This document shows positions 16,294 through 25,204 of a stretch of 64,000 nt of DNA, one piece after another. The stretch is from positions 1 through 64,000 of the forward strand of contig JAZQBM010000001.1 of assembly GCA_045545735.1 (NCBI GenBank). The letters are read 5' to 3'. Every line of letters begins with the position of its first letter. The stretch's first letter is position 1. The position numbers and the translations under genes were made by a program. This DNA comes from Fimenecus sp045545735. GTDB taxonomy: Bacteria > Bacillota > Clostridia > Oscillospirales > Acutalibacteraceae. The notes beneath the pieces are model-generated. The model searched no databases. It was given only the letters and a program-made list of their open reading frames with translations, and was not told the origin of the DNA.

Positions 16294-17724
16294 ATGACTT
16301 ACGACGTAGCAATTGTAGGTGCCGGTGTTGTTGGCGGACTTATTGCCCGTGAGCTTAGCCGTTTCCAAGTTAAAGTGGCTTTGCTTGAAAAGTATAATGA
16401 CGTTGCAATGGGTACAACAAAGGCTAACAGTGCTATTGTGCATGGCGGTTTCGATGCACAGAATGGCACACTTAAAGCAAAACTTAATGTTCAAGGAACT
16501 GCAATGATGCCTGAAGTTTGTGAAAAACTTTCAGTTCCGTTTAAAAAGAACGGTTCAGTAGTTGTTGCTTTTTCTGAAAGTGAAATGGAACATATTAAAG
16601 TTCTTTATGAACGCGGTATAAAAAACGGTGTTCCTGAACTTTCAATAATTGACAGGGACGAACTTCGCAGAAGAGAACCAAATATCAGCGACGAAGCAGT
16701 AGGTGCATTGCTTTCTGAGAGTGCAGGTATTGTATGTCCTTACGAACTTACAATCGCAGCAGTTGAAAATGCTGTATCTAACGGTGTTGAGCTTGTTAGA
16801 AATTGTGAAGTTCAATCAATCAGCGAAAACAATGATGGATATGTACTCAGCACAACTGTAGGAGAAATAAACGCAAAATATATCATTAATGCGGCAGGTA
16901 ATTTCTCAGATGAATTAGCAAAAATGGTAGGGGACGACTCAATCGAACTTGTACCAAGAAAAGGCGAGTACTATGTTCTTGATAAATCTGTTGGCAACCT
17001 TGCAACACATACAATTTTCCAATGTCCTAACGAAATGGGAAAAGGTATTCTTGTTACACCTACAGTTGATGGTAATCTTCTTATCGGGCCAACTGCTTTG
17101 AATATTGAAGATAAAGACGATAATACAACAACTCCTGAGGGACTTCGTGAAGCAGTTCAGAAAGCACTTAAATCTGTGCCGATTGTGTCAATCAGAAATG
17201 CTATTACATCTTTTGCTGGTGTTCGTGCTCATCCTGTTAATGATGATTTTATTATCGGTTGGTGCGAAAAGAGTGCAAACTTCTTGAATGTTGCAGGTAT
17301 AGAGTCACCGGGACTTTCATCTGCTCCTGCAATCGCAATCTACGTTCGCGAAATTCTCGAAGAAAAACTCGAACTTACAGAAAAAGAGAACTATAAAGAT
17401 ACAAGAGAAACTCCTGTTCGTTTCCGTCATATGAGTGACGAAGAAAGAGCAGAGCTTATAAAGAAAAATCCTGCTTATGGCAGAATTGTTTGCCGTTGTG
17501 AAACAATTACAGAAGGCGAAATTATTGACGCAATTCGTGCTCCGGGCGGTGCTCGTGATGTTGACGGTGTAAAACGTAGAACAAGAGCAGGTATGGGACG
17601 TTGTCAAGGCGGATTCTGCGGAAGCAAAGTGGTTGAAATTCTTGCTCGTGAGTTAGGCGTTCCAATGAGCGACATCACTAAATTTGGCGGCGACTCAAAA
17701 ATTATTTATGAAAGAACAAAGTGA
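16294..17724 (+). CDS. FAD-dependent oxidoreductase, GlpA-like with BFD-type Fe-S domain
   Basis: The 476-residue protein has an N-terminal FAD-binding Rossmann motif (VAIVGAGVVGGLIARELS), a DAO-type catalytic domain to about 365, and a C-terminal BFD-like [2Fe-2S] domain whose cysteines are visible in VCRCETITEG and RCQGGFCGSK. This is the domain order of anaerobic glycerol-3-phosphate dehydrogenase subunit A. The next two genes encode an NAD/FAD reductase and a DUF1667 protein, the three-gene set common in clostridia. It probably oxidises glycerol-3-phosphate or a related 2-hydroxy acid. The substrate is not proven. The start is ATG 16294 with AAGGGTG upstream, not the longer frame at 16252. 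Confidence 0.82.
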   Translation: MTYDVAIVGAGVVGGLIARELSRFQVKVALLEKYNDVAMGTTKANSAIVHGGFDAQNGTLKAKLNVQGTAMMPEVCEKLSVPFKKNGSVVVAFSESEMEHIKVLYERGIKNGVPELSIIDRDELRRREPNISDEAVGALLSESAGIVCPYELTIAAVENAVSNGVELVRNCEVQSISENNDGYVLSTTVGEINAKYIINAAGNFSDELAKMVGDDSIELVPRKGEYYVLDKSVGNLATHTIFQCPNEMGKGILVTPTVDGNLLIGPTALNIEDKDDNTTTPEGLREAVQKALKSVPIVSIRNAITSFAGVRAHPVNDDFIIGWCEKSANFLNVAGIESPGLSSAPAIAIYVREILEEKLELTEKENYKDTRETPVRFRHMSDEERAELIKKNPAYGRIVCRCETITEGEIIDAIRAPGGARDVDGVKRRTRAGMGRCQGGFCGSKVVEILARELGVPMSDITKFGGDSKIIYERTK

Positions 17725-17735
17725 GGTGAATCGGT

Positions 17736-18989
17736 ATGTTGAATTATGAACTTGTTGTAGTAGGTGGCGGTCCTGCTGGTATGGCGGCTGCCCTTGAAGC
17801 AAAGAAAAACGGCGTTAATAAAATTATGGTTTTAGAACGTGCTGAAACTCTTGGCGGTATTCTTGAACAGTGTATACATACCGGTTTCGGACTTCATTAT
17901 TTTGGTGAAGAACTTTCAGGACCTGAGTATGCAGGCAGATTTATAAAACTTCTTGAAGACACCGATATTGATGTCAAAACTGACACAATGGTGCTTGATG
18001 TTGCAAGTGACAACACAGTTACCGCTGTAAACAAAAAGGACGGGCTTCTTAAAATCAATGCAAAAGCAGTTGTTCTTGCTATGGGTTGTCGTGAAAGACC
18101 ACGCGGTGCATTAAGTATTGCAGGTAGTCGTTGCTCAGGTATTATGACAGCAGGTACTGCACAGAAGTATGTTAATATTGATGGCTATATGCCGGGACAC
18201 GAAGTCGTTATTCTTGGTTCAGGTGATATTGGTCTAATTATGGCTCGTCGTATGACTCTTGAAGGTGCAAAAGTTAAAATGGTTTGCGAACTTATGCCAT
18301 ATTCAGGTGGTTTGACAAGAAATATTGTTCAGTGTCTTGATGATTTCGGTATTCCGCTTAAACTTTCAACTACAGTTATTGCAACTCACGGTAAAGACAG
18401 ACTTGAAGGCGTTACAATCGCAAAGGTTGACGATAAACTTCAGCCAATCCCAGGCACAGAAGAATATGTACCTTGTGATACTCTTATGTTGTCAGTTGGT
18501 CTTATTCCTGAAAATGAACTTTCAAAGAATTCGGGACTTCAACTTGATAATATTACAAATGGTCCTCGCGTTGATGAATATCGCGAAACCGAGCACGCAG
18601 GCGTGTTTGCTTGTGGTAATGTTCTTCAGGTTCACGATTTGGTTGACTATGTTACACAAGAAAGTCAAATTGCAGGTCTTGGTGCAGCAAAGTTTATCAA
18701 GGGTGAAAAGGTGACAGGAGATTGCGTTTATACTAAGGGTATCAACGGTGTTCGTTACATAGTTCCACAGCGTATTAACTGCAAAACTGATGGCGACGTA
18801 AAACTTTACTTCCGTGTTGGTGCAGTTTTCAATAATGCAAGAATTATTGTTGAGTGCGATGGCAAAGAAATCCTTTCAAAGAAAAAGGTTAAACTTTGTC
18901 CCGGCGAAATGGAATATGTTATCATTAAACAATCTGTTATTGCAGAACTTCCTGCTAACGCAGAAATTACAGTAAGAGTGGAGGCATAA
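17736..18989 (+). CDS. NAD(P)/FAD-dependent oxidoreductase of the GlpA-associated cluster
   Basis: The 417-residue pyridine-nucleotide-disulfide-type flavoprotein has an FAD motif at the N-terminus (LVVVGGGPAGMAAALEA) and an NAD(P) motif near 150 (VVILGSGDIGLIMARRM). A second FAD-contact motif is HAGVFACGNVLQVHDL near 290. After about 330 there is a small C-terminal domain. It lies 11 nt after the GlpA-like gene, and the DUF1667 gene begins 2 nt after its stop. It likely passes electrons between the dehydrogenase and NAD(P) or another carrier. GTGAGGTGA upstream serves as RBS. Confidence 0.82.
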   Translation: MLNYELVVVGGGPAGMAAALEAKKNGVNKIMVLERAETLGGILEQCIHTGFGLHYFGEELSGPEYAGRFIKLLEDTDIDVKTDTMVLDVASDNTVTAVNKKDGLLKINAKAVVLAMGCRERPRGALSIAGSRCSGIMTAGTAQKYVNIDGYMPGHEVVILGSGDIGLIMARRMTLEGAKVKMVCELMPYSGGLTRNIVQCLDDFGIPLKLSTTVIATHGKDRLEGVTIAKVDDKLQPIPGTEEYVPCDTLMLSVGLIPENELSKNSGLQLDNITNGPRVDEYRETEHAGVFACGNVLQVHDLVDYVTQESQIAGLGAAKFIKGEKVTGDCVYTKGINGVRYIVPQRINCKTDGDVKLYFRVGAVFNNARIIVECDGKEILSKKKVKLCPGEMEYVIIKQSVIAELPANAEITVRVEA

Positions 18990-18991
18990 AA

Positions 18992-19354
18992 ATGGAAAAA
19001 AGAGAACTTGTTTGTGTTGCTTGTCCTTTAGGATGCCCCATAACAGTAACATTTAATGAAGACGGTAGCGTCCAGACAGTTACAGGTAATACTTGTAAAC
19101 GTGGTGACGCTTATGCTCGTACGGAAGTTACAAACCCAACAAGAATGATTACAACAACAGTTAAGGTTGAGGGTGGCAAATCTTATGTAGTGCCTGTAAA
19201 ATCAGCAACCCCAATTCCAAAGGGTATGATGTTTGAGTGCATGGAAATTATAAATAAAGCATCTATCAAAGCCCCCGTAAATATCGGTGATGTTGTTATC
19301 GAAAATATTCTTGGAACAGGTGTTGATATTATTGCAACAAACTATGCAGAATAA
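18992..19354 (+). CDS. DUF1667 Cys-rich protein
   Basis: The 120-residue protein has N-terminal cysteines in CVACPLGCPITV (Cys8, 11, 15) and another in GNTCKRGDAY, which could hold a metal or Fe-S centre. DUF1667 proteins regularly follow GlpA-like and FAD/NAD oxidoreductase genes and are thought to be a third subunit. The biochemical role is not established. It is tightly linked to the upstream gene, and its end overlaps the fucosidase start. Confidence 0.85.
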   Translation: MEKRELVCVACPLGCPITVTFNEDGSVQTVTGNTCKRGDAYARTEVTNPTRMITTTVKVEGGKSYVVPVKSATPIPKGMMFECMEIINKASIKAPVNIGDVVIENILGTGVDIIATNYAE

Positions 19355-20768
19355 GAAAAGTTATGAAATAGCGGCGGAAGTAATTCCGTCGCTTCGCCAA
19401 TTAGAATGGCAAAAATTAGAAATGTACGCATTCTGTCATTTTGGTACTAATACATTTACAGGTCGTGAATGGGGCGATGGCACAGCACCAGCGTCTGTTT
19501 TTAATCCTAAAAAACTTGATGCTCGTCAATGGGCAAGAGAGATTAAAAACGCAGGGCTTCGTGCAATTATTCTCACTTGTAAGCATCACGACGGTTTTTG
19601 TCTTTGGCAAAGTGAATACACAGACTATTGTATGAAAAACAGCTCATATAAAAACGGCAAAGGTGACGTTGTAAAAGAAGTAAGTGAAGCTTGCCGTGAA
19701 TACGGGCTTAAATTCGGCGTGTATCTTTCCCCTTGGGACAGACACGAACAAACTTACGGCACAGGTGAAGAATATAATACATATTTCAAAAATCAACTTA
19801 CAGAATTAGCAACTAAATATGGCGATATATTCTGCTTTTGGTTTGATGGTGCTTGTGGCGAAGGCAAAAATGGTAAAAAGCAAGTTTATGACTGGACTTC
19901 GTATTTTGCTTTAATTCGTGAATTGCAACCAAATGCAGTAATCAATATTTGTGGTCCTGATGTGCGTTGGTGCGGTAATGAGGCAGGAAAAAGCAGAGAA
20001 TCCGAATGGAGTGTAGTTCCTGCTTTTGTAGGAAATCAGGATTATACCGCGGAACATTCACAACAAGAAGATACTGCAGAGTTTTCAAAAAAGGTAGATG
20101 CCAAAACGCAGGATTTAGGTAGCCGTGAGTTTATTGATGGAATTAAAGATTTTATATGGTATCCTGCCGAAGTTGATGTTTCAATCCGTCCGGGCTGGTT
20201 TTATCATAGAAAAGAAGATTTCAAGGTTAAATCCCTTAAAAAACTTATGCACATTTATTGGGGTAGTGTTGGTGGCAATTCATCATTACTTCTTAATATT
20301 CCACCCGATAAAAACGGACTTTTGGCAAAAGCCGATGTTCGTGCATTACGAAAGTTTGGCAACGAATTACGTCGTGAATTCCCCGAAAATCTTGCAATAA
20401 ACGGCAAAGTGTCTTCATCTTCTCAACTTGATGATGAACACAATGCAGACATTATTCTCACAGAAAACGGTTACTGGCAATGCGGAGCGGGGGATGAAAA
20501 ACCCGAAATTATAATTAATTTTGATAACCCGATAATTGCTGATAAAATCGTTCTTAAAGAAAATATAGCAACAGGACAGCAGATTGAAAACTTTGATGTT
20601 TACGGCGATAATGGTAATGGTTTTGAGAAACTTTGCTCATCGACTGTAATTGGTGCAAAACGAATTTGTCGTTTTAAAAAGCAAAAACTTAACAGAATAA
20701 AAATTGTAATTACATCTTATCGTGTAAAAGCAACCCTTAACAAAGTTGAACTCTATTGCAAAAAATAA
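19344..20768 (+). CDS. Alpha-L-fucosidase-like glycoside hydrolase (GH29) with C-terminal F5/8 domain
   Basis: The 474-residue protein has a GH29 barrel (about 20-335). Diagnostic stretches are FCHFGTNTFTGREWGDG, ILTCKHHDGFCLWQS and FCFWFDGACGEG, the last holding the likely nucleophile Asp. Residues about 345-474 resemble an F5/8-type (discoidin) carbohydrate-binding domain. No signal peptide is seen, so it would act on imported fucosylated oligosaccharides. The ATG at 19344 overlaps the DUF1667 stop by 11 nt and has only a weak ribosome binding site. Longer in-frame starts lie deep inside DUF1667 and are unlikely. A convergent GPH symporter gene follows. Confidence 0.85.
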   Translation: MQNKKSYEIAAEVIPSLRQLEWQKLEMYAFCHFGTNTFTGREWGDGTAPASVFNPKKLDARQWAREIKNAGLRAIILTCKHHDGFCLWQSEYTDYCMKNSSYKNGKGDVVKEVSEACREYGLKFGVYLSPWDRHEQTYGTGEEYNTYFKNQLTELATKYGDIFCFWFDGACGEGKNGKKQVYDWTSYFALIRELQPNAVINICGPDVRWCGNEAGKSRESEWSVVPAFVGNQDYTAEHSQQEDTAEFSKKVDAKTQDLGSREFIDGIKDFIWYPAEVDVSIRPGWFYHRKEDFKVKSLKKLMHIYWGSVGGNSSLLLNIPPDKNGLLAKADVRALRKFGNELRREFPENLAINGKVSSSSQLDDEHNADIILTENGYWQCGAGDEKPEIIINFDNPIIADKIVLKENIATGQQIENFDVYGDNGNGFEKLCSSTVIGAKRICRFKKQKLNRIKIVITSYRVKATLNKVELYCKK

Positions 20769-20782
20769 ATTACAAAACAAAA

Positions 20783-20804
20783 CCCCAACTCAATTGAGTT
20801 GGGG
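20783..20804. terminator. Bidirectional terminator between fucosidase and GPH symporter
   Basis: CCCCAACTCAA and TTGAGTTGGGG form a perfect 11-bp palindrome. The minus-strand side is followed by TTTTGTTTT, and the plus side by an AT-rich tract. Confidence 0.85.
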
Positions 20805-20831
20805 TAAATTATTATTTATCGTGATTGAATT

Positions 20832-22481
20832 TTATTTAGAATCCGTAGGGGATTCATCAGTATTTTCAACTGTTGTAACATCAGCATCAACAACTGTTTC
20901 AGCTACGTCTTCAACAGTACCAACTGCTTCAGCATTCATTTTTTCAAGTCTTTCACGACGAGAAACTTCAAGGTCAGCAAGCATTTGTTCTTTAACTTTA
21001 CCGTCAACATTGAAGAACATAAGAGTTACACCGTAAAGGAAACGTGCAATTGCAGGAAGTAAGCAGAAGATTGCCCAGAAACCAAGTAGTGTTTTATGGT
21101 TTGATTCAGGAACAATGTTACCGAATTCGTCTTTACGTGCAACGTAACCAACCATTGAAATAACAACACCTGAAAGAAGCTGTGTAATTGAGTTAGCAGC
21201 CTTACCGAAGTAGTTCTGAACTGTTTGAACAAGAGCTTCATTTCTCATGCCTGTTTTCCATTCACTGTAGTCATAAACGTCACCCTGAAGAACAGCACCC
21301 GCAACGTTCATAAGCTGATTTGGAAGTCCGCAAACTGTAAGACAGAAAGTGAGGATAGCAAGGTTTACAACAGCGTTCTGACCTTCCCAGTTTACAAGGA
21401 AACCTTCACCGTCATTACCAAGAATACCGATAAGGAATGTTGTACCGTATGCAATACCTGCGAAGATACCGGATGCCACTGCAACTTTTTTAGCACCGAA
21501 CTTACGAATGAGTTTAGGTGCCAATGGAACCATAATATAGTTAGGAATACCTGTGAATAAACCGGCGATTGAACCGTGAGCAACGTTCTTTGAGTTGTGC
21601 ATCCAATAGAAACTTTCACTTGAAACACCGACTGATTTAAATCCGTTGAAGAAACCTGAAAGAACAAGCACAAACATTGGTCTGTTTTTGAAAACGTTCT
21701 TGAATGATTCAATAACGCCAACTTCTTTCATCTGTTCACGAGAAGCCAACGGTACTCTCTCTCGCATTGAATAGAAACCGTAGAATGCTGAGAATGCAGC
21801 AATAACGCCAATGATAACTGCGAAACCTGTATAAATGTCCTGCATACCAATTGGGTTTTTCCAGTTCACAGTTTTCTGTGGAAGGAAACCTACGAACATT
21901 GATGCAATTGACGGAAGGAATACACCAAAAAGTTCTGTGAACTTTGATGTAGCGATAAGATTGTCACGTTCGTTATTATTTGGAGTAATGTTATAAAGCA
22001 TAATTGTCCAAGCACCAAAGTATGACATACCAAGGTTATAGACAAAGATTGCAACAACTGTCCAGATAACTTTCTGCCACTCGTGAACGAGAAATGCAGG
22101 AGTTGTGAAAAGCATTATCATTGCTATTGCCCAGAATGGAGTAGGAATGATAAGCCAAGGACGAAGTCTGCCCCAACGAGTACGTGTTCTGTCAATAATA
22201 AGACCTGAAATTGAGTCGTCAACTGCATCGTAGATAGACTCAATAAACATAATAATACCGTATGTACTACCTGACATTCCGAGGAAACTAATAGCAAAGA
22301 ACTGACGGAATGCGTTTACATACTGGCTCAAGTTTTTCTGTCCGAATGAAGTTAAAAGATAACCTGCGATTTCTTTTGGACGCAAATATCTTCTGTCTTG
22401 AGTAGATACTTGTTGAGTACTAGTTTCAACAGTACCTGCTTCAACTTCTTCGGCAACTGTGGTTGTAGTTGTGTTTTCCAC
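20832..22481 (-). CDS. GPH-family sugar:cation symporter (MFS)
   Basis: The 549-residue protein has about twelve membrane segments between residues 40 and 500. It shows the GPH-family hallmark near the first loop, AVDDSISGLIIDRTRTRWGRLRPW. N- and C-terminal tails are Thr/Glu/Val-rich and cytoplasmic. Members import glycosides, pentosides or hexuronides with H+ or Na+. The neighbour alpha-fucosidase suggests a fucosylated or related oligosaccharide, which is inference. The start is GTG directly after an in-frame stop, with AAGGCGTG upstream. Confidence 0.88.
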   Translation of the reverse strand: MENTTTTTVAEEVEAGTVETSTQQVSTQDRRYLRPKEIAGYLLTSFGQKNLSQYVNAFRQFFAISFLGMSGSTYGIIMFIESIYDAVDDSISGLIIDRTRTRWGRLRPWLIIPTPFWAIAMIMLFTTPAFLVHEWQKVIWTVVAIFVYNLGMSYFGAWTIMLYNITPNNNERDNLIATSKFTELFGVFLPSIASMFVGFLPQKTVNWKNPIGMQDIYTGFAVIIGVIAAFSAFYGFYSMRERVPLASREQMKEVGVIESFKNVFKNRPMFVLVLSGFFNGFKSVGVSSESFYWMHNSKNVAHGSIAGLFTGIPNYIMVPLAPKLIRKFGAKKVAVASGIFAGIAYGTTFLIGILGNDGEGFLVNWEGQNAVVNLAILTFCLTVCGLPNQLMNVAGAVLQGDVYDYSEWKTGMRNEALVQTVQNYFGKAANSITQLLSGVVISMVGYVARKDEFGNIVPESNHKTLLGFWAIFCLLPAIARFLYGVTLMFFNVDGKVKEQMLADLEVSRRERLEKMNAEAVGTVEDVAETVVDADVTTVENTDESPTDSK

Positions 22482-22537
22482 TGTTCAATCACGCCTTTTT
22501 TTAGAAAAGTCCATATATTTTCCAATATATACATATT

Positions 22538-22566
22538 AATATAACATAAAAGCCGACAATAATCAA
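22538..22566 (-). promoter_or_regulatory. Promoter of the GPH symporter gene
   Basis: On the minus strand TTGATT and TATATT are separated by 17 nt. The -35 lies inside the loop of the rnhA terminator hairpin. Confidence 0.6.
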
Positions 22567-22590
22567 CCTGAAAATTGAAATTTGTCGGCT
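22551..22590 (-). terminator. Terminator after rnhA
   Basis: TTGTCGGCT and AGCCGACAA form a 9-bp stem 6 nt after the rnhA stop, with a 22-nt loop. On the minus strand it is followed by TTTTATG. Confidence 0.6.
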
Positions 22591-22595
22591 AATAT

Positions 22596-23042
22596 TTAAC
22601 GAAATTTTTGTGAGAATTCTACTGCTAATTTATCACAACGCTCGTTTTCGGGGTGACCTGCATGGCCTTTTATCCACTCAAATTCATATTCGTGTTGTGA
22701 AAGTAAATCAAGAAGTCTTTCCCAAAGGTCAGGATTAAGTGCAGGCTTTTTATCAGCCTTACGCCAATTATTAGCACGCCAACTTTCTGCCCAACCTTTT
22801 GTAATTCCATTTACAACATATGATGAGTCGGAATATATTTTTACTTTGCATTTACGGTTAAGTGCTTCAAGTCCGTTGATAACCGCCAATAATTCCATTC
22901 TGTTGTTTGTAGTTTCTTCCTCGCCACCCGAAAGTTCTTTTTCAACACCATTACAGCGGAGAATTGTACCCCAACCACCTGGACCTGGGTTACCTGAACA
23001 GGCACCATCAGTAAACATTTCAACAAAAGTTAAGTTTTTCAT
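22596..23042 (-). CDS. rnhA: Ribonuclease HI
   Basis: The 148-residue protein shows the four catalytic acidic residues of RNase HI: Asp in FTDGACSGNPGPGGWG, Glu in TTNNRMELLAV, Asp in YSDSSYVVNG, and Asp in GHPENERCDKLA. It degrades RNA in RNA-DNA hybrids. The ATG at 23042 has AGGAG at ideal spacing. A longer frame to 23126 lacks an RBS. It is transcribed alone between its own promoter and a hairpin. Confidence 0.95.
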   Translation of the reverse strand: MKNLTFVEMFTDGACSGNPGPGGWGTILRCNGVEKELSGGEEETTNNRMELLAVINGLEALNRKCKVKIYSDSSYVVNGITKGWAESWRANNWRKADKKPALNPDLWERLLDLLSQHEYEFEWIKGHAGHPENERCDKLAVEFSQKFR

Positions 23043-23082
23043 ATAAACTCCTGAATAAATTGATTTCAAAATTACTAAACTA

Positions 23083-23111
23083 ATTTTATCACGATTTTTA
23101 AAGTTTAACAA
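23083..23111 (-). promoter_or_regulatory. Promoter of rnhA
   Basis: On the minus strand TTGTTA and TAAAAT are separated by 17 nt, about 40 nt before the ATG. Confidence 0.55.
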
Positions 23112-23166
23112 TACAAATCTGCACAAAAAAATGGACTAAAACAGATTTTATCAATTTTAGTTTACC

Positions 23167-23195
23167 TTGACAATGAACGCCAAAAATAGTATTAT
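23167..23195 (+). promoter_or_regulatory. Promoter of the RNase J operon
   Basis: A perfect TTGACA and TATTAT are separated by 17 nt. The leader is about 110 nt long. This probably drives rnj to ftsH. Confidence 0.7.
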
Positions 23196-23313
23196 ATAAT
23201 GACAATATAGTGAGTTAGTATGGGTTTTTGTGCATATATTTATATAAAATCTCATTTTGCTACTGCCTTGTAGCAAAAATACATATATTAAAAAATAAAA
23301 TAAGGAGGAAAGT

Positions 23314-25194
23314 ATGGCAAAACAGAAAACGGAAAAAACTACGTTGCAAAGTGAAACAAAACGTTCTGCAAAAGGTAAACTTTCAAATCGTACAAAACAG
23401 CAGAATACATCAAAAAAGAATGTTTTTAATAAGAAAAATGATAGTAAAAAATCTGTTGCAAAAAACAGTGCTTCAAATAAATCTAAAAAAGGAAATGCTC
23501 AGAAGAATATGAAAAAACGAACTCCTAAGGGTGAGGAGAAGGGTATTAAAATTGCATTTTTGGGCGGTCTTAACGAAGTTGGTAAGAATATGACCTTGTA
23601 CGAGTATGACGGTGAAATGATGCTCGTTGACTGTGGTCTTGCATTCCCTGACCCCGATATGCTTGGTGTTGATTTGGTTATTCCCGATTTCACCTATGTT
23701 GAGGAGAATGCTGATAAAGTAAAAGGCATTTTTATTACTCACGGTCATGAAGACCATATAGGTGGACTTGCATATCTTCTTAAAAGAGTAAATATTCCGG
23801 TATATGGCACAAAACTTACAATCGGACTTATCGAAGGTAAACTTCGTGAACACAAAATGCTTGAAACCGTTGAACTTAACGTAATCAAGCCTAAAGATAA
23901 AGTAAAACTCGGTAATTTTGAGATTGAAGCAATCCACGTGAATCACTCAATTCCCGATGCTATTGCTCTTGCAATCAGTACACCTGCCGGAATTGTTTTG
24001 CAGACAGGTGACTTTAAAATTGATACAACACCAATTGATGGTGATGTAATCGACCTTGCACGTATTGCAAAATTAGGTGAAAAAGGTATTCTTTGTCTTC
24101 TTTCGGACTCAACTAACGCTCAAAGACCGGGATACACTTCAAGCGAGCGTACAGTAGGCGAGTCCTTTGAAAGACTTTTCCAGAAAGCAGATGGTAAACG
24201 ACTTATAGTTGCAACTTTTGCTTCGAATATTCACAGAGTTCAGCAGATTATTGATGTTGCTGCGTCAGTTGGCAGAAAAGTTGCTCTTTCGGGACGTAGC
24301 CTTGAAAATGTTGTTGAAACAGCATCAAAACTTGGTTACCTTAATGTGCCTGACGGAATTCTTGTAAGTATTGATATGGTATCACGCTATCCGGATGATA
24401 AACTTGTGATTATTACAACGGGTAGTCAGGGTGAACCTATGTCAGCTCTTTACAGAATGGCATTTTCAGAGCATAGACGTGTCGAAATCGGTCCCGGGGA
24501 TTATGTTATTATTTCAGCAACACCAATTCCGGGTAATGAAAAAACCGTTGGTAAGGTTGTTGACGAACTTTTAAAACGTGGTGCAGAAGTTGTTTACGAA
24601 AAAATGTATGATGTTCACGTTTCGGGACACGCTTGTCAGGAAGAATTAAGACTTGTAATGAGCCTTGCAAAGCCAAAATTCTTTATTCCTGTTCACGGCG
24701 AGCAGAAACATTTAAGAAAACACGCACAACTTGCTGAAAGTATGGGAATTCAACCTGGCAATATTTTTATTGCAGATAACGGTAGACAAATTGAACTTAC
24801 AAAACGTAAAATGACAGTATTACCCGACGTGCCTGCAGGCAAAATTTTTGTTGATGGTTACGGCGTTGGTGATGTCGGAAATGCAGTTATTAGAGAACGC
24901 AAACGTCTTGCGGAAGACGGTCTTATGATAATCAGCGTTGTTATAGAAAAAGATACGGGAATGCTCGTTTCAGGTCCTGATATAGTGTCACGTGGATTTG
25001 TTTATGTGCGTGATTCTGAACAACTTATATCTGAGGTTAAACTTGTAGCACAAATCGTAGTTGATGAGTGTATACATGACGGCAATATTGAATGGGGTAC
25101 AATCCGCAACAGAATTCGTGATGATATTTCACGGCTTCTTTACGACAGAACAAAGCGTAGTCCAATGGTACTTCCGCTTATAAACTCTATTTAA
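23314..25194 (+). CDS. rnj: Ribonuclease J with basic N-terminal extension
   Basis: The 626-residue metallo-beta-lactamase/beta-CASP nuclease carries the metal motif ITHGHEDHIGG at 141-151 and further motifs DSTNAQRPG and VSGHACQEEL. It acts as 5-prime exonuclease and endonuclease in mRNA decay and rRNA maturation. The first 72 residues are an extra low-complexity Lys/Ser/Asn/Gln tail, possibly RNA-binding or disordered, ahead of the usual start KIAFLGGLNEVG. AAGGAGG lies just before the ATG. It heads a seven-gene same-strand run reaching ftsH. Confidence 0.95.
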   Translation: MAKQKTEKTTLQSETKRSAKGKLSNRTKQQNTSKKNVFNKKNDSKKSVAKNSASNKSKKGNAQKNMKKRTPKGEEKGIKIAFLGGLNEVGKNMTLYEYDGEMMLVDCGLAFPDPDMLGVDLVIPDFTYVEENADKVKGIFITHGHEDHIGGLAYLLKRVNIPVYGTKLTIGLIEGKLREHKMLETVELNVIKPKDKVKLGNFEIEAIHVNHSIPDAIALAISTPAGIVLQTGDFKIDTTPIDGDVIDLARIAKLGEKGILCLLSDSTNAQRPGYTSSERTVGESFERLFQKADGKRLIVATFASNIHRVQQIIDVAASVGRKVALSGRSLENVVETASKLGYLNVPDGILVSIDMVSRYPDDKLVIITTGSQGEPMSALYRMAFSEHRRVEIGPGDYVIISATPIPGNEKTVGKVVDELLKRGAEVVYEKMYDVHVSGHACQEELRLVMSLAKPKFFIPVHGEQKHLRKHAQLAESMGIQPGNIFIADNGRQIELTKRKMTVLPDVPAGKIFVDGYGVGDVGNAVIRERKRLAEDGLMIISVVIEKDTGMLVSGPDIVSRGFVYVRDSEQLISEVKLVAQIVVDECIHDGNIEWGTIRNRIRDDISRLLYDRTKRSPMVLPLINSI

Positions 25195-25204
25195 GGTGTT
25201 AAAT

